Source: an uncultured Butyricimonas sp.
GTDB lineage: Bacteria > Bacteroidota > Bacteroidia > Bacteroidales > Marinifilaceae
NCBI GenBank assembly: GCA_944321845.1
Contig: CALUMT010000001.1
Span: 1-64,000 of the forward strand
DNA: 64,000 bases
Reading direction: 5' to 3'
Both the position numbers and the translations under genes were made by a program. This document shows, in pieces, positions 1 through 9,100 of the stretch. The notes beneath the pieces were generated by a model. It had not been told where the DNA came from, made no database searches, and saw nothing but the letters and a program-made list of their open reading frames with translations. The number at the start of each line of letters is the position of its first letter. The stretch's first letter is position 1.

Positions 1-141
1 GCTGAGGGTGCTGCCGCAGACCCCGTAACGGTCCAGCACATCCTGGAAACTTAACTCCCCGTACATCCGTTGACGGACGGCTCTCAATTTTTCTTCAATG
101 CTGTGACGGCTTGTCGTCACGTTCCTCATTTTTACTGACAT
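1..141 (-). CDS. Transposase-like helix-turn-helix protein, 5' part only
   Basis: Reading leftward from an ATG at 141 gives 47 uninterrupted codons that run off the window edge. The peptide has a basic start, then a segment like IEEKLRAVRQRM, then a helix-turn-helix-like stretch (LSFQDVLDRYGVCGSTLS). This resembles the N-terminal DNA-binding part of IS3 OrfA-type transposases or stand-alone transposase HTH proteins of Bacteroidales. An alternative in-frame ATG lies at 129. Only the N-terminus is visible, so the catalytic part, insertion-sequence family and ends cannot be judged. The adjacent repeat array (181-388) lies just upstream of its start. Confidence 0.55.
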   Translation of the reverse strand, partial: MSVKMRNVTTSRHSIEEKLRAVRQRMYGELSFQDVLDRYGVCGSTLS

Positions 142-180
142 AAGTTTACTCTTTTTAAAGTCAACTTATTTAGGATAAGA

Positions 181-388
181 CAGGCGGGGAAGTGGCTGGT
201 AGGAGGTGGGTAGCGGGCGTGTAGCAAGGGAGTTGCTACGGATCTCCTACGGATCACTTACGGATCCGCTACGGAAAAATCAATAGAAATTCAATAGAAA
301 ATTCATCATAAATAGATGTTTTTATGCCAGCTACCCCCAAGCTACACGCCTCCTACCCCCCGGCAAAGAGCCACTTCCCTCCGCACAG
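181..388. repeat. Noncoding array of 11-bp phased degenerate repeats with palindromic arms
   Basis: This gene-free stretch can be cut into 11-base units in one register. Three units end in GTAG (GTAG at 199, 210, 221), four resemble CTACGGATCxx (236, 247, 258, 269), two resemble TCAATAGAAAx (280, 291), and three end in CTAC (CTAC at 331, 342, 353). The three GTAGs pair with the three CTACs around one centre, 277.5. Outer arms ggaagtggct (188-197) and agccacttcc (369-378) are also inverted copies, but their centre is displaced so that their coordinate sum differs by exactly 11, as if one unit (357-367) was gained on the right. Function unknown. It lies between gldFG and a transposase-like gene. 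Confidence 0.75.
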
Positions 389-428
389 TATAAAAAATAG
401 ACTTAAAAAATCCGCGGTAGTAACGGCA

Positions 429-2723
429 TTATCTTCCCCGACGGCGCAGCCACAGCAGCACATAGAGGGCAATCAGTATGGCCGGCATGACCCACGTCAT
501 AATCACCTTCCACACCCTCATCGACTCTTGCGACAGATAAACCTCGTCGTCTGTCGGTATTGGACGCCGCACGTCGATGGGCACCTTGTTGTCCGACAAC
601 CAATAGAAGTTACCCATGATAATGTTGAAGTTGCTGGCTCCAAGCTCCACGCGGTCCATCTTCAACTCTCCGTTGCTGATACAGTCCGCGTCGCCGTAGA
701 TAAGAACCCGTTGTTCCTTCCCGTTCACATTGCGTTGCAAAGCCAACGCCGTCGTGTAATTTTGCTGAACCTCTCCGATTGTCGGATTCAAACGCACCGT
801 GTCGTCAATGAAATTCGTCGTCTCCAACTCGTTCCAGACTATATCGTCCGTCATAAACAGAGGAATCACCTTATATCCGGCCTCCGTATAGGTCAACCCG
901 GCGGCTCCCGGCGTCACGATAAGCCGTCTCGCCTTGCGCATCTCGTCAAACTGGTAAATCAACTCTGCGGCTTGCTCCGTGGGTGCGGCCAACACCAACT
1001 CCGGCGAATAATCCTCCGTCACGCGAACCAATTGGCCGGGAACCATGCTCACTCCGAACTCTGCCAACAACGGTTTCATGACATCCGCCCTACTTGGCTC
1101 ACACATAATCATCAGATTGCCGCCGCGGGCGATATAACTTTGCAGATTCTTGTGCTGCTCCTCGCTCAATCCCCACCGCATTTCCGCGATGACAAGAATA
1201 TTGATATCCGCGGGAATCTCCTGGTCCAAGTTCACCTCTGCCACGTCGAATCCCTGATTAATCAACGCGTAACGGTATCTCTTGTCCCATGCGAAATTAT
1301 AATCCCGGTCACCCGTTTTCGAGATGTCGCGCTCTCCTTGTCCCACCAAGAAGCCCACTTTCGGCACTTCCATCACCAACCGCTTGAAGGCGGCCGTCAT
1401 TTCAGCCTCGCCCGGATGGTGCGACATATCGTTGTACACGCGAAGGAAAGTCTTCTCCCCGCTCTCGCGCTCCAGCAAACGGACGAACCGCCTGCCTTCC
1501 GGCAACAAATCGATTTGCGAGCGGATTTCCTCCGGACTGATAAACAATGTGGAATCAATATTATACAAACGCGTGATTTCCCGCATCCGCTCCTTGGCGT
1601 TCATGCCCGGATATTGCAAATCCTGAATGGAATCATTAATCGAGTCGTAGTAATAAACATACTCCATCTTGATTTCCGGCTTAAACCGAATGTATTGGCG
1701 GAACAACTGTTGGTCATACTTTACCGCAGAAGGCAGCGCCGTCCATATATCATACACGTCCAAAGCGTTCACGTAAGTCGTGATGGTCAAGCCGCCGTCC
1801 AATTGTGCGATTACCTCCTGACTGTTCGGCGTCAGCGTGTTCTCTTTCGTGGCGGTCGAGTCGTAATACGTCATCAGTTTCGGACGCGAGGAAAGGTATC
1901 CCAACAAGCAGGCTCCCACTAACACCCACACATACTTTCCGAAAGTCACCGTCCAACGGCTCTTCTGCCGGTTGGCTTGCAGGTGGATAATCGACAGGCT
2001 CAGGAACAGCACGGACACGATAATGAAATAAAGCACGTCCTCGCTGCAAATCAATCCTGCGATAAGCTCGTCCGCGCGGCCCGAAATGGAAAGCCAGTAC
2101 GTGATTTCGCGGACAAACTCGATGTCCTGCCACCAATTGCGCACATAAGCCAAAACCGTCAGCATGGCCAGCGTCAGAATGGCGGCCACCACCTGATAGG
2201 AAGTCAAGCTCGACATGAACAAACCGATTGCCGCATAGGCGCACAACAGCAGATAAAGCCCCAACATTCCGGATAATACCATCGGAAGGTCGAAATCCTT
2301 GATAGTGAACGCGCCGAACAGCACGAAGCAAAGCAATACCGCCATAAGAATCAACCCGTAAATCAACATCGAGAGGTATTTCCCCAATATGATTTGCGTG
2401 TTCGTCACGGGCGAGGAATACAACAACTTAATCGAGCCGCTTCCAAACTCCCGGCTCATCAAGCCCATCGTCAGCAATGGGATATAAAGATAAAGGTACC
2501 CTTGAACCGACGGGAACAACGAACCGCCCATCGAATTCGCAAATAGGCTATACGTCACCGACCACAGACTGAACCCCATGGCCTGTCCGTTGGCTTGCTC
2601 CATCATGCCCGATGCGAACGTCAGCGCGCATTGGCAAGTAAACACAATCAGAACCAACCACGCCACCGACGAGTAAAACAACGTCTGTAGTTCTGTTTTG
2701 GCTATCTTGAATATCTTTTTCAT
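429..2723 (-). CDS. GldF/GldG-type ABC transporter permease fusion protein
   Basis: The 764-residue protein joins two parts that are separate genes in gliding Flavobacteria. Residues 1 to about 250 are an ABC-2 type permease with roughly six hydrophobic helices and a conserved MSREFGSGSIKLLYSSPV segment. Residues about 280-720 are a GldG-like extracytoplasmic domain (ABC-transporter auxiliary type), and a final membrane helix at about 735-757 ends in basic residues. It follows the ATPase gene with 12 bases between, so the two surely form one transporter. In gliding bacteria GldAFG supports motility. No other gliding gene is in this window, and many non-gliding Bacteroidales keep this pair, so the substrate and role here are unknown. 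Confidence 0.85.
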   Translation of the reverse strand: MKKIFKIAKTELQTLFYSSVAWLVLIVFTCQCALTFASGMMEQANGQAMGFSLWSVTYSLFANSMGGSLFPSVQGYLYLYIPLLTMGLMSREFGSGSIKLLYSSPVTNTQIILGKYLSMLIYGLILMAVLLCFVLFGAFTIKDFDLPMVLSGMLGLYLLLCAYAAIGLFMSSLTSYQVVAAILTLAMLTVLAYVRNWWQDIEFVREITYWLSISGRADELIAGLICSEDVLYFIIVSVLFLSLSIIHLQANRQKSRWTVTFGKYVWVLVGACLLGYLSSRPKLMTYYDSTATKENTLTPNSQEVIAQLDGGLTITTYVNALDVYDIWTALPSAVKYDQQLFRQYIRFKPEIKMEYVYYYDSINDSIQDLQYPGMNAKERMREITRLYNIDSTLFISPEEIRSQIDLLPEGRRFVRLLERESGEKTFLRVYNDMSHHPGEAEMTAAFKRLVMEVPKVGFLVGQGERDISKTGDRDYNFAWDKRYRYALINQGFDVAEVNLDQEIPADINILVIAEMRWGLSEEQHKNLQSYIARGGNLMIMCEPSRADVMKPLLAEFGVSMVPGQLVRVTEDYSPELVLAAPTEQAAELIYQFDEMRKARRLIVTPGAAGLTYTEAGYKVIPLFMTDDIVWNELETTNFIDDTVRLNPTIGEVQQNYTTALALQRNVNGKEQRVLIYGDADCISNGELKMDRVELGASNFNIIMGNFYWLSDNKVPIDVRRPIPTDDEVYLSQESMRVWKVIMTWVMPAILIALYVLLWLRRRGR

Positions 2724-2735
2724 CTTCTATCGTTT

Positions 2736-3662
2736 TTATTTTGATTTCTTAGACAATTCTGCAAATATCGTGTCAAGAGAACTCTTCTCCAACGACAACT
2801 CGTTCAATCGCCATCCCTTGGTGGCACTGACTTCCGCCACTCTCTCCAAGGCTTCCTGAGCGTCGGCGAACTGGAGCTTATATAGTGTCCCTCCGGCTTC
2901 CTCTGCGCGAATCAAGCCCGGAATGGCTTGCAGTTCCTCCAAGGTCGGGCGGGCGAGCAACGACACCTGCACCGTGTTCGGCACGATATAACTGTCAAAA
3001 TCCTCCACCGTTCCGGCGAACACCAACTTGCCCTGCTCGATCATGCGGATATAGTCGCAAGTCGCCTGCACCTCCGACAAAATGTGCGTCGACAACATCA
3101 CCGTTCGCTCCGTGGCGATTTCCCTAATCAAATGACGAATTTCCAAGATTTGGTTCGGGTCAAGCCCGTTCGTCGGCTCGTCGAAAACCACGAAATCCGG
3201 CTCGTGGATAATCGCCTGGGCGATTCCCACGCGTTGCTGGTATCCTCCGGAAAGATTGCGAATCACCCGCTTCCGGAAATGGCTCAGTGCGCAACGTTCC
3301 AACACCTTGTCTATGGCCTTCGGCACATCCCGGTCGGGAATGTCGCGCAAGCTCGCCGTGTATGCCAAATATTCTTCCACCGTCAAATCCGTGTGCAGGG
3401 GTGGTTGCTGCGGCAAAAATCCGATATGACTTTTTGCTGCCACAGGGTTCTCCCGCATGTCGATTCCCTTGATGACAACCCGTCCTTCCGTAGGTTTCAA
3501 CACGCCGCACATGATATTCATCAACGTCGATTTCCCCGCTCCGTTGGAACCCAACAATCCATAAATACCATTCCTATTAATCTCGAAACTAATGTCCCTC
3601 ACCGCCCACTGCACGCTGTAGCGATGCGACAAATTTTCTACCTTTACAATTGATTCACTCAT
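2736..3662 (-). CDS. ABC transporter ATP-binding protein, GldA-like
   Basis: Cytoplasmic ATPase of about 308 residues with a Walker A motif GSNGAGKST, signature LSGGYQQRVGIAQA, Walker B VVFDEPTNGLDP and a switch histidine in STHILSE. The C-terminal hundred residues are the DUF4162-like tail usual for ABC-2 exporters. An upstream reading would add 18 residues from 3716, but the family N-terminus begins near MSESIVKVENL, so the start at 3662 is preferred; another ATG lies at 3674. It is the first gene of the pair with the permease fusion and should energise it. Confidence 0.88.
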   Translation of the reverse strand: MSESIVKVENLSHRYSVQWAVRDISFEINRNGIYGLLGSNGAGKSTLMNIMCGVLKPTEGRVVIKGIDMRENPVAAKSHIGFLPQQPPLHTDLTVEEYLAYTASLRDIPDRDVPKAIDKVLERCALSHFRKRVIRNLSGGYQQRVGIAQAIIHEPDFVVFDEPTNGLDPNQILEIRHLIREIATERTVMLSTHILSEVQATCDYIRMIEQGKLVFAGTVEDFDSYIVPNTVQVSLLARPTLEELQAIPGLIRAEEAGGTLYKLQFADAQEALERVAEVSATKGWRLNELSLEKSSLDTIFAELSKKSK

Positions 3663-3723
3663 AATATAACTCATTACATGATTTACAATACTCTTTTCCT
3701 TAATCCATCCCCACAAGGAAGGG

Positions 3724-3771
3724 ATAAAATTCCCACCAACTTCAATCGCTATCCATAAGCGGGAATTTTAT
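3724..3771. repeat. Perfect 11-bp inverted repeat, 26-base loop
   Basis: ATAAAATTCCC at 3724-3734 is the exact reverse complement of GGGAATTTTAT at 3761-3771. It lies between the end of the uptake-locus lipoprotein gene and the start of the gldA-like gene, both on the minus strand. No T-run follows on either strand, so a transcription terminator is uncertain; a protein-binding site or mRNA hairpin is possible. Confidence 0.5.
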
Positions 3772-3848
3772 GCTCCGTCTCACACAGCCATCTCCACATA
3801 CAATATTCCCATCCCCCACCTAAAAATCAACACCAAAAGATTTCTTTT

Positions 3849-4700
3849 CTACTCAAACGTCGCATTCCCGACGTTCGTTATGTCAAATCCATATTCGTTC
3901 TGAAAGAAGTTCCGCAATATGTCGTACTTCCGCTTAATCAGAGGATACTGCGACAAATCAGTTTCCCAGGTCTCCGCATTCCGTTGAACAAATGCATACA
4001 TATAATACCTTAAGTCCTCAAGCCGCGGATTTTGATACGACCATGTTCCAGTTCCAGGCCAATAATCCACACACCAATCCGATGTGAATCCTCTCGTCTT
4101 AGCCTCATCCTCGGAAGTTGGAGCCGTGGAATAATCACTCACGGTAAAAAACTCTTCCGGGAAATCATCGTAGTAATTTTCACACCAGCGTCCCCAGAGT
4201 CCCTGCTGTATAGCATTCTTAATCGTGTTCTTGTTCGCCGGAGTAAACGTGCTCAATGTATCCGAACAATAATTCAAGCGTATGGCATTTGTGCTGGCCA
4301 AATATGTCATAGGACGTCCAACATTATCCAATCTTCCGCACAAAAATATCTTATACGGCATAAACTTCTTGTGAAACTTTTCGGTATAGAAACCAAACCA
4401 AACCCCATCCAAGAAATCCAACATCTCGTCCACGTATTGCGGATCCGGTTCCTCATAAACATAATCTGTGGCCGGAAGATCTCTCATAAAATCAAGGAAG
4501 GTATATTGATACAATATAAAACTCCCATAATCGTTATAAATCTTCACGATTCGCTCGTCTGCCGCCTGATTTCCTCCCTGCGGCAAACTATATTCCGGAG
4601 TGAGAGGATCTAGCGTTTTCAAATCATCATCATTTCCGCTACAACTTGCGAATAGGACGCAAGCCATAAGAATTGTCCAAAATGTATTTTTCATTTTCAT
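3849..4700 (-). CDS. SusCD-associated lipoprotein, apparently inactive relative of zinc metallohydrolase lipoproteins
   Basis: About 283 residues. A signal peptide ends in the lipobox LFASC (lipid Cys near residue 20), so the product should be a lipoprotein. Length, position after SusD and several segments (a YGSFILYQYTFLDFMRDL-like stretch, a YPLIKRKYDILRNFF-like stretch, a C-terminal YGFDI) match from memory the substrate import-associated zinc metallohydrolase lipoproteins. Where those carry HExxH (about residues 165-170) this protein reads QQGLWG, and the later acidic ligand region is also changed. I infer a noncatalytic, perhaps substrate-binding, descendant. ATGs at 4712, 4700 and 4694 are all possible; 4700 gives a compact signal peptide and a 19-base gap from susD. 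Confidence 0.7.
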   Translation of the reverse strand: MKMKNTFWTILMACVLFASCSGNDDDLKTLDPLTPEYSLPQGGNQAADERIVKIYNDYGSFILYQYTFLDFMRDLPATDYVYEEPDPQYVDEMLDFLDGVWFGFYTEKFHKKFMPYKIFLCGRLDNVGRPMTYLASTNAIRLNYCSDTLSTFTPANKNTIKNAIQQGLWGRWCENYYDDFPEEFFTVSDYSTAPTSEDEAKTRGFTSDWCVDYWPGTGTWSYQNPRLEDLRYYMYAFVQRNAETWETDLSQYPLIKRKYDILRNFFQNEYGFDITNVGNATFE

Positions 4701-4719
4701 AATAACATCCATTTATCGA

Positions 4720-6114
4720 TTAATTTGCTGGTACTCCGCTCCGTCTCGGCTCCGAAGCTGACGGATTTTGTTGCAAGCTCATATTATGCTCTATGGCCGA
4801 AGTCGGGAACGGCAACGTGTAAAGCGGATCGTTTTCCCGCAATGTGTATGTCATCAGCGGATCTTCATTCGAAGCCCTATAGTCATGCGTGATGGCAGGC
4901 ATGCCGTAACGACGCAAGTCAAACCAACGATGCCAATCGAAACACAATTCCCGACGGCGTTCATTCCGCACTTCTGTCAACAAGTTATCCGTGCTTGTCA
5001 TATCTTGATACCCGGTGATACGGTGACGCTTCAACTCGTTCAAATCCGACAAGGCTCCCGTCAAATCCGGCGTTGCGGATAATATTCTCGCCTCGGCTCT
5101 GTTCAAATATGCCTCGGAAATACGTATCGTGTTCGAAGGAGTATTTGCGCTCGCATTCACTTCTTTTTTATAAACCATATTATATGGCATCCACAAATCC
5201 AATCTTCTATCGTTCGATGTGTAAAGAGCGAGCAACTCATTCGAGGGATCAAATAGATAATAAAAATTGAACCAAGAGAAATAATTTCCCCATACCCACT
5301 CCACTTCGGAGAGTCCATACGTAGGCATAATGAAATTGCCTCTATACGATGCATACATTTCATACCCGGTATAATCCGACAAACCTTCTGCACTTTCAAT
5401 GGCCCGGGTTGCCGCCGTCACCGCATCATCCCATCTCTCCATATACAAATACACGCGCGACAACAGGATGTCCACCGTTGTTCCGTTCATCCGATAATTA
5501 CCCCGCCGTTTGGGATACTGAGCGAACAATGCGGATGCATTTTCCAAATCGCTCACCATCTGATTATACACTTCCTCAACCGTGTTGCGCAGCATTCCGT
5601 TTTCTCCCAACACGGCGGTCAGCTTCAAGGGAACTCCCAATGCTTGTCGGTTGGAATTATACGGTTCGCCAAACATATTTACCAAATAATAGTAAGCCAA
5701 TGCGCGCAAACCAAGAGCCTCCGCCTTCACCATATCCCGCTCTTCCTGCGTGCCCTCCGCATCGTCAATATCGTCCAACACGGCATTGAATCCCATAATC
5801 GACGTATACGTTTCTTGATAGCCGCTTATCAATGCGTTTTCCAACTCCCACATATCCGGTTGCCAAGTAAAACAACCTGCATATTGCACTAACGTGGTGG
5901 GATAGGATATATAAGAAGCCAATTGAACATCATCATCCAATATATAAAGCATGTCATAATTGTACAGGCTCATATATGTTAATAGTATTTCGCTATAGTC
6001 TGCCGTGGTGGTAGGAATCACCTCGTCTTGTGATCTTTCTTCCAAAAAGTCCGAACAAGACACGGCTGCCAACAACCCGACCGCAATTGCCATTATCAAA
6101 CTAAACTGTTTCAT
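4720..6114 (-). CDS. SusD/RagB-type nutrient-binding outer-membrane lipoprotein
   Basis: A 464-residue lipoprotein (lipobox AVSC, lipid Cys about residue 20, then SDFLEERSQDE as is typical after SusD signal peptides). It has TPR-like helices including ALGLRALAYYYLVNMFGEPY and the C-terminal family signature ISEAYLNRAEA with RNERRRELCFDWHRWFDLRR. SusD proteins sit as a lid on the partner SusC channel and capture oligosaccharides, peptides or other ligands. The stop lies 19 bases before the next gene and the start 16 bases after susC, so the three form one transcript. The ligand cannot be told from sequence. Confidence 0.93.
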   Translation of the reverse strand: MKQFSLIMAIAVGLLAAVSCSDFLEERSQDEVIPTTTADYSEILLTYMSLYNYDMLYILDDDVQLASYISYPTTLVQYAGCFTWQPDMWELENALISGYQETYTSIMGFNAVLDDIDDAEGTQEERDMVKAEALGLRALAYYYLVNMFGEPYNSNRQALGVPLKLTAVLGENGMLRNTVEEVYNQMVSDLENASALFAQYPKRRGNYRMNGTTVDILLSRVYLYMERWDDAVTAATRAIESAEGLSDYTGYEMYASYRGNFIMPTYGLSEVEWVWGNYFSWFNFYYLFDPSNELLALYTSNDRRLDLWMPYNMVYKKEVNASANTPSNTIRISEAYLNRAEARILSATPDLTGALSDLNELKRHRITGYQDMTSTDNLLTEVRNERRRELCFDWHRWFDLRRYGMPAITHDYRASNEDPLMTYTLRENDPLYTLPFPTSAIEHNMSLQQNPSASEPRRSGVPAN

Positions 6115-6130
6115 ATTCTCCTATTTTTAA

Positions 6131-9100
6131 TTAAAATATCACTTGTAAAGACAACGAGGATATCCTACGCGCAGGCCAGTTTCCAGTTTCCGGATCCAAA
6201 CCGTCCCACTTTTTATCCATCGCCCACACAAAGGGATTCGTCATGCTTGCGCTTACCCGCAAATAATTGACTCCGGCACGCTGCATCCAATCGCCTCTAA
6301 AATCATACCCCAAGGATATCGAACGGCAACGGATAAAGTCCGTCTTGGCCACCCGGATATTGGATTGGTTATACAAAGCGTAACTGCTATATCGCAAGCC
6401 GATCGCGGTTGCATTAGTCTCTTGTGCAATGGTAGGCAATGTAATCGGTTCAAATCCCGTACCCGGCAAAGAAGGATAAATCGTGTCGTCTCCGGGCTTT
6501 CTCCAGCGGTTTATCAATTTCTTCGACACATTGTCTTGCGGCAAAGGCAATCCGCTATCCAACGACATCGTGGGATACAAATTAGGCAACCGCCCGTATC
6601 CGCCCCACTGAACAGCAAACAAGGTGTACAACGTCAAGTTTTTATATCGGAACGACATATTCAATCCTCCTGAAAAATCCGGAGTTAATTTGCCGCTTTC
6701 CACCAAAAAATCCAATGGGCTGTCCACTACCGTTTGGTCCAACTTATTAAAGGTCGGCTGACCGTATTCTTGTTCCAAACCGGCAAACTCGTAAGAATAG
6801 AACGTCGAGTAAGGACGACCGTCTACAACGGCGCTTCCGCTCAAATAATCCTCCAGTGTATTGTCTCGATTGTTCTCGACGCTATTTTTGGTTACAGACG
6901 TGTTCAACGACAACTGCCATGCGAAATCTTTCGTCCGGACAGGCGCCACGTTAATTACAAAGTCGTAACCGTTGTTGTTCATCTTCGAACCGGACACAAC
7001 CCCGGAGCCCATTCCGTTTTCGTAAGGAATATTGCGGGTGGTGTACACATCGCTCACCTTTCTAAAATAGTTAAACGTGAAATTCAACCGTCCGTCCAAA
7101 AATGCGGCGTCCACGCCCACATTGAAGCTCTTGGTCTTCTCCCATCCCAAATCCGGATAGGCCAACGATTGGATTCGCAAGGCATATGTATTATACAATG
7201 ACTGGTACTCGTCCCTTGCAATAAGATAAGGAGACACCGTGCTCACTGCGTTTCCTTGATAACCGTAGGAGATGTAAATATCCAAATTGTTCAGCCACCA
7301 AGTCTCCCGGGCGAAATTCTCGTTACCGGCTCTCCACTTCAAACCGGCGGACCAAGTCGGTTGGAATTGCTTGTTTTTGTCCTGTCCGAAACGGTTCGAT
7401 GCGTCCACGCGTCCGTTAAGGTTCAACACATAACGCTCATCGTAGGAATACACAGCCATTCCGTATCCGCTAAACGTGTTTTCCACCCGATTCACGACGG
7501 TATGATTTCCTTGAGCGTATGCCGAGTTTTCCATCGTATAATCACCACCAACAGGAACGTAAGTTAACGGAGGAGTGGCGAATGTTTCACCCCGGTCAGG
7601 CATATACCCATAACGGGTATTCGTTTCACCCTTTGTATCCACGGAATTGGTCTCCACTCCCAATTGCAACGTCATCCGGTGCTTGTCCTTAAACAAACGG
7701 TCATACACCAAACTGTTTCTCACCATAATGGTGGTCACGTTCGACAAATCCGTTTCCAACAAACCGCCAATGGGAAGCGGGGTAGCTTGCGTCTCGGGTC
7801 CGTTTGACTCCACACTCCCGTATTCATATCCGCGAATCTGGGTGATATGGAACGAACGATCTGTGGCGTAGGACTTCGTGTCCGACGAGGACGAAGTGTA
7901 CGAGAACAAACCTTGATATTCTAATCCGGAAATAATTTGCCATTTCAAATCGAACGACGCTCCCCACGTACGCGTTTTGTTCCGACTGCCCGTGTTCGCC
8001 ATTTCATTCAAAATGTTGTATCGATAAGTCGATTTATTCTGTATTGCGCTACTCTCTGTCCCCGTTTTATCATGATAATACAAAGTACCATCTTCATTGA
8101 AGGCCGGAATGACACGGGAGGTATTATATGCGTAGGAAAATGGGTCCACGCCGTAGGCGAATCCCTTTACATCGCGGATACTTCCGTTCAACGATAGGTT
8201 CAAGGTAACACACTCCCAAAGGTTGATGGTGGTGTTCGAGTTCACCGTGAATTGCGTCACGTTGTTTCCTCTTGCCTCGCCGTTCTCTTGCGAGTAACCA
8301 AAAGAAGTTCTGTTTTGCACGGTCTCGGAACCACCGCTAAAGCTCAGATTGTGAGAATGGTTAAAGGAATTGCGGAACAAAATGTCGAACCAGTCCGTGT
8401 TCTGTTGCGCCATTCGCTGGTATTCCGTGTTCATCTCATCCAAAGTAATTTCCTTGTTCAAATAGCGGCTCAACAATCCCTCGAACCCTATATTCAATAG
8501 AATCTGACTACCACTGAAAGAACGGTCTTCATCATAAATGTCTTTCGAAAACTCCATACGTTCCGCCGAGTTCATCAAGTCGTACAATCCGTAGCGCGGA
8601 CGCTGGCCGATGGAGAAATCTCCGCTATAGCTTACCTGCACCCGGCCCGTCGACGCCTTCTTCGTCGTGATGACAATCACGCCGTTGGCAGCCTGCGAAC
8701 CATAGATAGCCGTGGCGGAAGCGTCTTTCAACACCGTGATGGTCTCGATGTCGTTCGGGTTTAACCACGAAATGGCATTACCTGCCAATTTCTTAATGTC
8801 GTCGGCCTCCATCGTGAAGTTCGTGTTGTCGTCCGAGTTAAACGGCTGGGGATTACGTTGTATCACACCGTCCACAACCCATACCGGCTCTTGCCTTCCC
8901 AACAACGTCGAAGTTCCCCGCACGCGAATGCTCGGACTTGCGCCCACCATACCCGTCCTGTTCATCACAAGCATTCCCGGCACCACGCCCTGCAACATCT
9001 GGTCGATCGAGGACACGCCCGGCATTAAGATGTCCTTGGCGTTCACCGTCGTCGAGGCTCCCGTGTAATTTCCCTTCGCCACGTTGCCGTATCCCGTCAC

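Noticed and set aside
181..388. CRISPR array
   Set aside because: Units are 11 bases, contiguous and degenerate, with no spacers and no cas genes in the window.
324..1922. Plus-strand open frame of 532 codons
   Set aside because: Lies antisense to the GldFG fusion gene, has no recognisable motif, and its first part runs through the noncoding 11-bp array.
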